Assembly: GCA_050741255.1 (NCBI GenBank)
Contig: JBOIEQ010000214.1
Location: 1-5,301 of the forward strand
Reading direction: 5' to 3'
DNA length: 5,301 nt
Source: CAZXNF01 sp050741255
Lineage (GTDB): Bacteria; Pseudomonadota; Gammaproteobacteria; Burkholderiales; SG8-41
In this document: piece by piece, positions 4,849-5,301 of the stretch
Layout of the letters: each line of letters begins with the position of its first letter
How positions within the stretch are numbered: position 1 is the stretch's first letter
Notes under the pieces: model-generated
Databases searched by the model: none
Told to the model about the DNA's origin: nothing
The model's input: only the letters and a program-made list of their open reading frames with translations
Position numbers and translations under genes: made by a program

Positions 4849-5301
4849 TCAGTCCTTGCCCTCCAGCTTCGCCACCAGCCCGCCGAGGCCCAGCAGCGCG
4901 GCATTGAGCCAGAACACCGCGCCGATGCCCATGAAGGCGGTGGCGGCGCCAAAGAGCATGGGAGTGACGAGCCGGCTCGCGTTATCCACGGCGAAGCGCA
5001 GGCCCAGCCCGGCGCCGGACCGTCCTTTGGGGGAGCGGTTGTACATGAGCGTCAGTGAAATGGGCTGGCTGACGTTGAGCCCGCAGCCGAAGATGAACGA
5101 GATGATGCCCAGCGCGAGGGCGCCGTTCGCGAAGGGCACGATGGCCAGGCACACGCCGCCCAGCGCCAGGGCGAGTCCGAACAGGCGCAGCGCGCCCACG
5201 CGCGCGATGAGCTGCGGCAGAATGATGCGCGCGAGGAAGCCGCCGGCCGCGGACATGGCGATGATGAGGCCGATGGCGCTGGCGGAGATGCCCTGCCCGG
5301 C
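4849..5301 (-). CDS. Second MFS transporter, C-terminal 150 residues (partial at the right window edge)
   Basis: Open on the minus strand from the window edge to TGA at 4849-4851; an internal ATG at 5256 is not the start, because the residues before it (GISASAIGLIIA) continue the homology to the first transporter. The fragment matches residues from about 230 to the end of that protein: by hand, 34 of 74 residues are identical between its 68-141 and 298-371 of the neighbour without gaps. The shared signature is Q79-P80, M86-Y87, S90, G93-R94-S95 and LGLRF (99-103), and both end with FWLNAAL. About five membrane helices are present, corresponding to TM8-TM12. The gene lies upstream of the other MFS gene on the same strand, 222 bp away, with the palindromic element between, so the two are tandem paralogs that may be separately transcribed. 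Substrate unknown. Confidence 0.9.
   Translation of the reverse strand, partial: AGQGISASAIGLIIAMSAAGGFLARIILPQLIARVGALRLFGLALALGGVCLAIVPFANGALALGIISFIFGCGLNVSQPISLTLMYNRSPKGRSGAGLGLRFAVDNASRLVTPMLFGAATAFMGIGAVFWLNAALLGLGGLVAKLEGKD

Noticed and set aside
4710..4907. Small plus-strand open frame across the nested palindrome
   Set aside because: The peptide (TPLLFKAGWMRSRRGGY and onwards) is a translation of the palindromic element and runs into the antisense of the second MFS gene.

Overview
The window is GC-rich throughout, with strong G/C preference at third codon positions. It carries several families of short intergenic palindromes and looks like a chromosomal stretch of a high-GC proteobacterium. 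The repeat types and the form of the WYL regulator resemble Xanthomonadales (Lysobacter/Luteimonas-like), but no rRNA or marker gene is present, so the lineage is a guess. I see no tRNA, rRNA, CRISPR array, transposase, integrase or phage gene.

Layout, left to right. (1) Positions 1-710, minus strand: most of a WYL-domain transcriptional regulator, cut by the left edge. Its leader is a tandem GTGAGGG heptamer array. (2) 828-1069: a repeat cluster made of two near-identical tandem units of about 80 bp, a truncated third unit and one further palindrome. (3) 1151-2332, minus: a complete Fic-family protein (393 aa) with an N-terminal inhibitory motif, a canonical Fic active site and a C-terminal winged helix. 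Its promoter overlaps a 12-bp-arm inverted repeat that is a good candidate for an autoregulatory operator. A 31-bp repeat identical to one on its far side lies just upstream, so fic is bracketed by two copies. (4) 2545-2721, plus: a 58-aa cysteine-rich protein resembling bacterial metallothionein. (5) 2831-3187, plus: a small putative lipoprotein of unknown function, followed by a GC-rich hairpin. A 25/26-bp direct repeat brackets genes 4 and 5. (6) 3188-3477: no confident gene; two hairpins and perhaps gene debris. (7) 3478-4626, minus: a complete 12-TM major facilitator transporter. (8) 4714-4830: a nested palindromic element. (9) 4849-5301, minus: the C-terminal 150 residues of a second, paralogous MFS transporter, cut by the right edge.

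There is no clear multi-gene pathway. The two MFS genes are co-directional paralogs and probably arose by duplication, but their substrates cannot be read from sequence. The metallothionein-like protein and the lipoprotein are co-directional neighbours about 110 bp apart. The fic gene with its operator and flanking repeats looks like a self-contained accessory unit. The most notable features are this fic/operator/repeat arrangement, the covarying palindromes, and the nested palindrome between the transporter paralogs. I did not find convincing evidence of a wholly new biological system.
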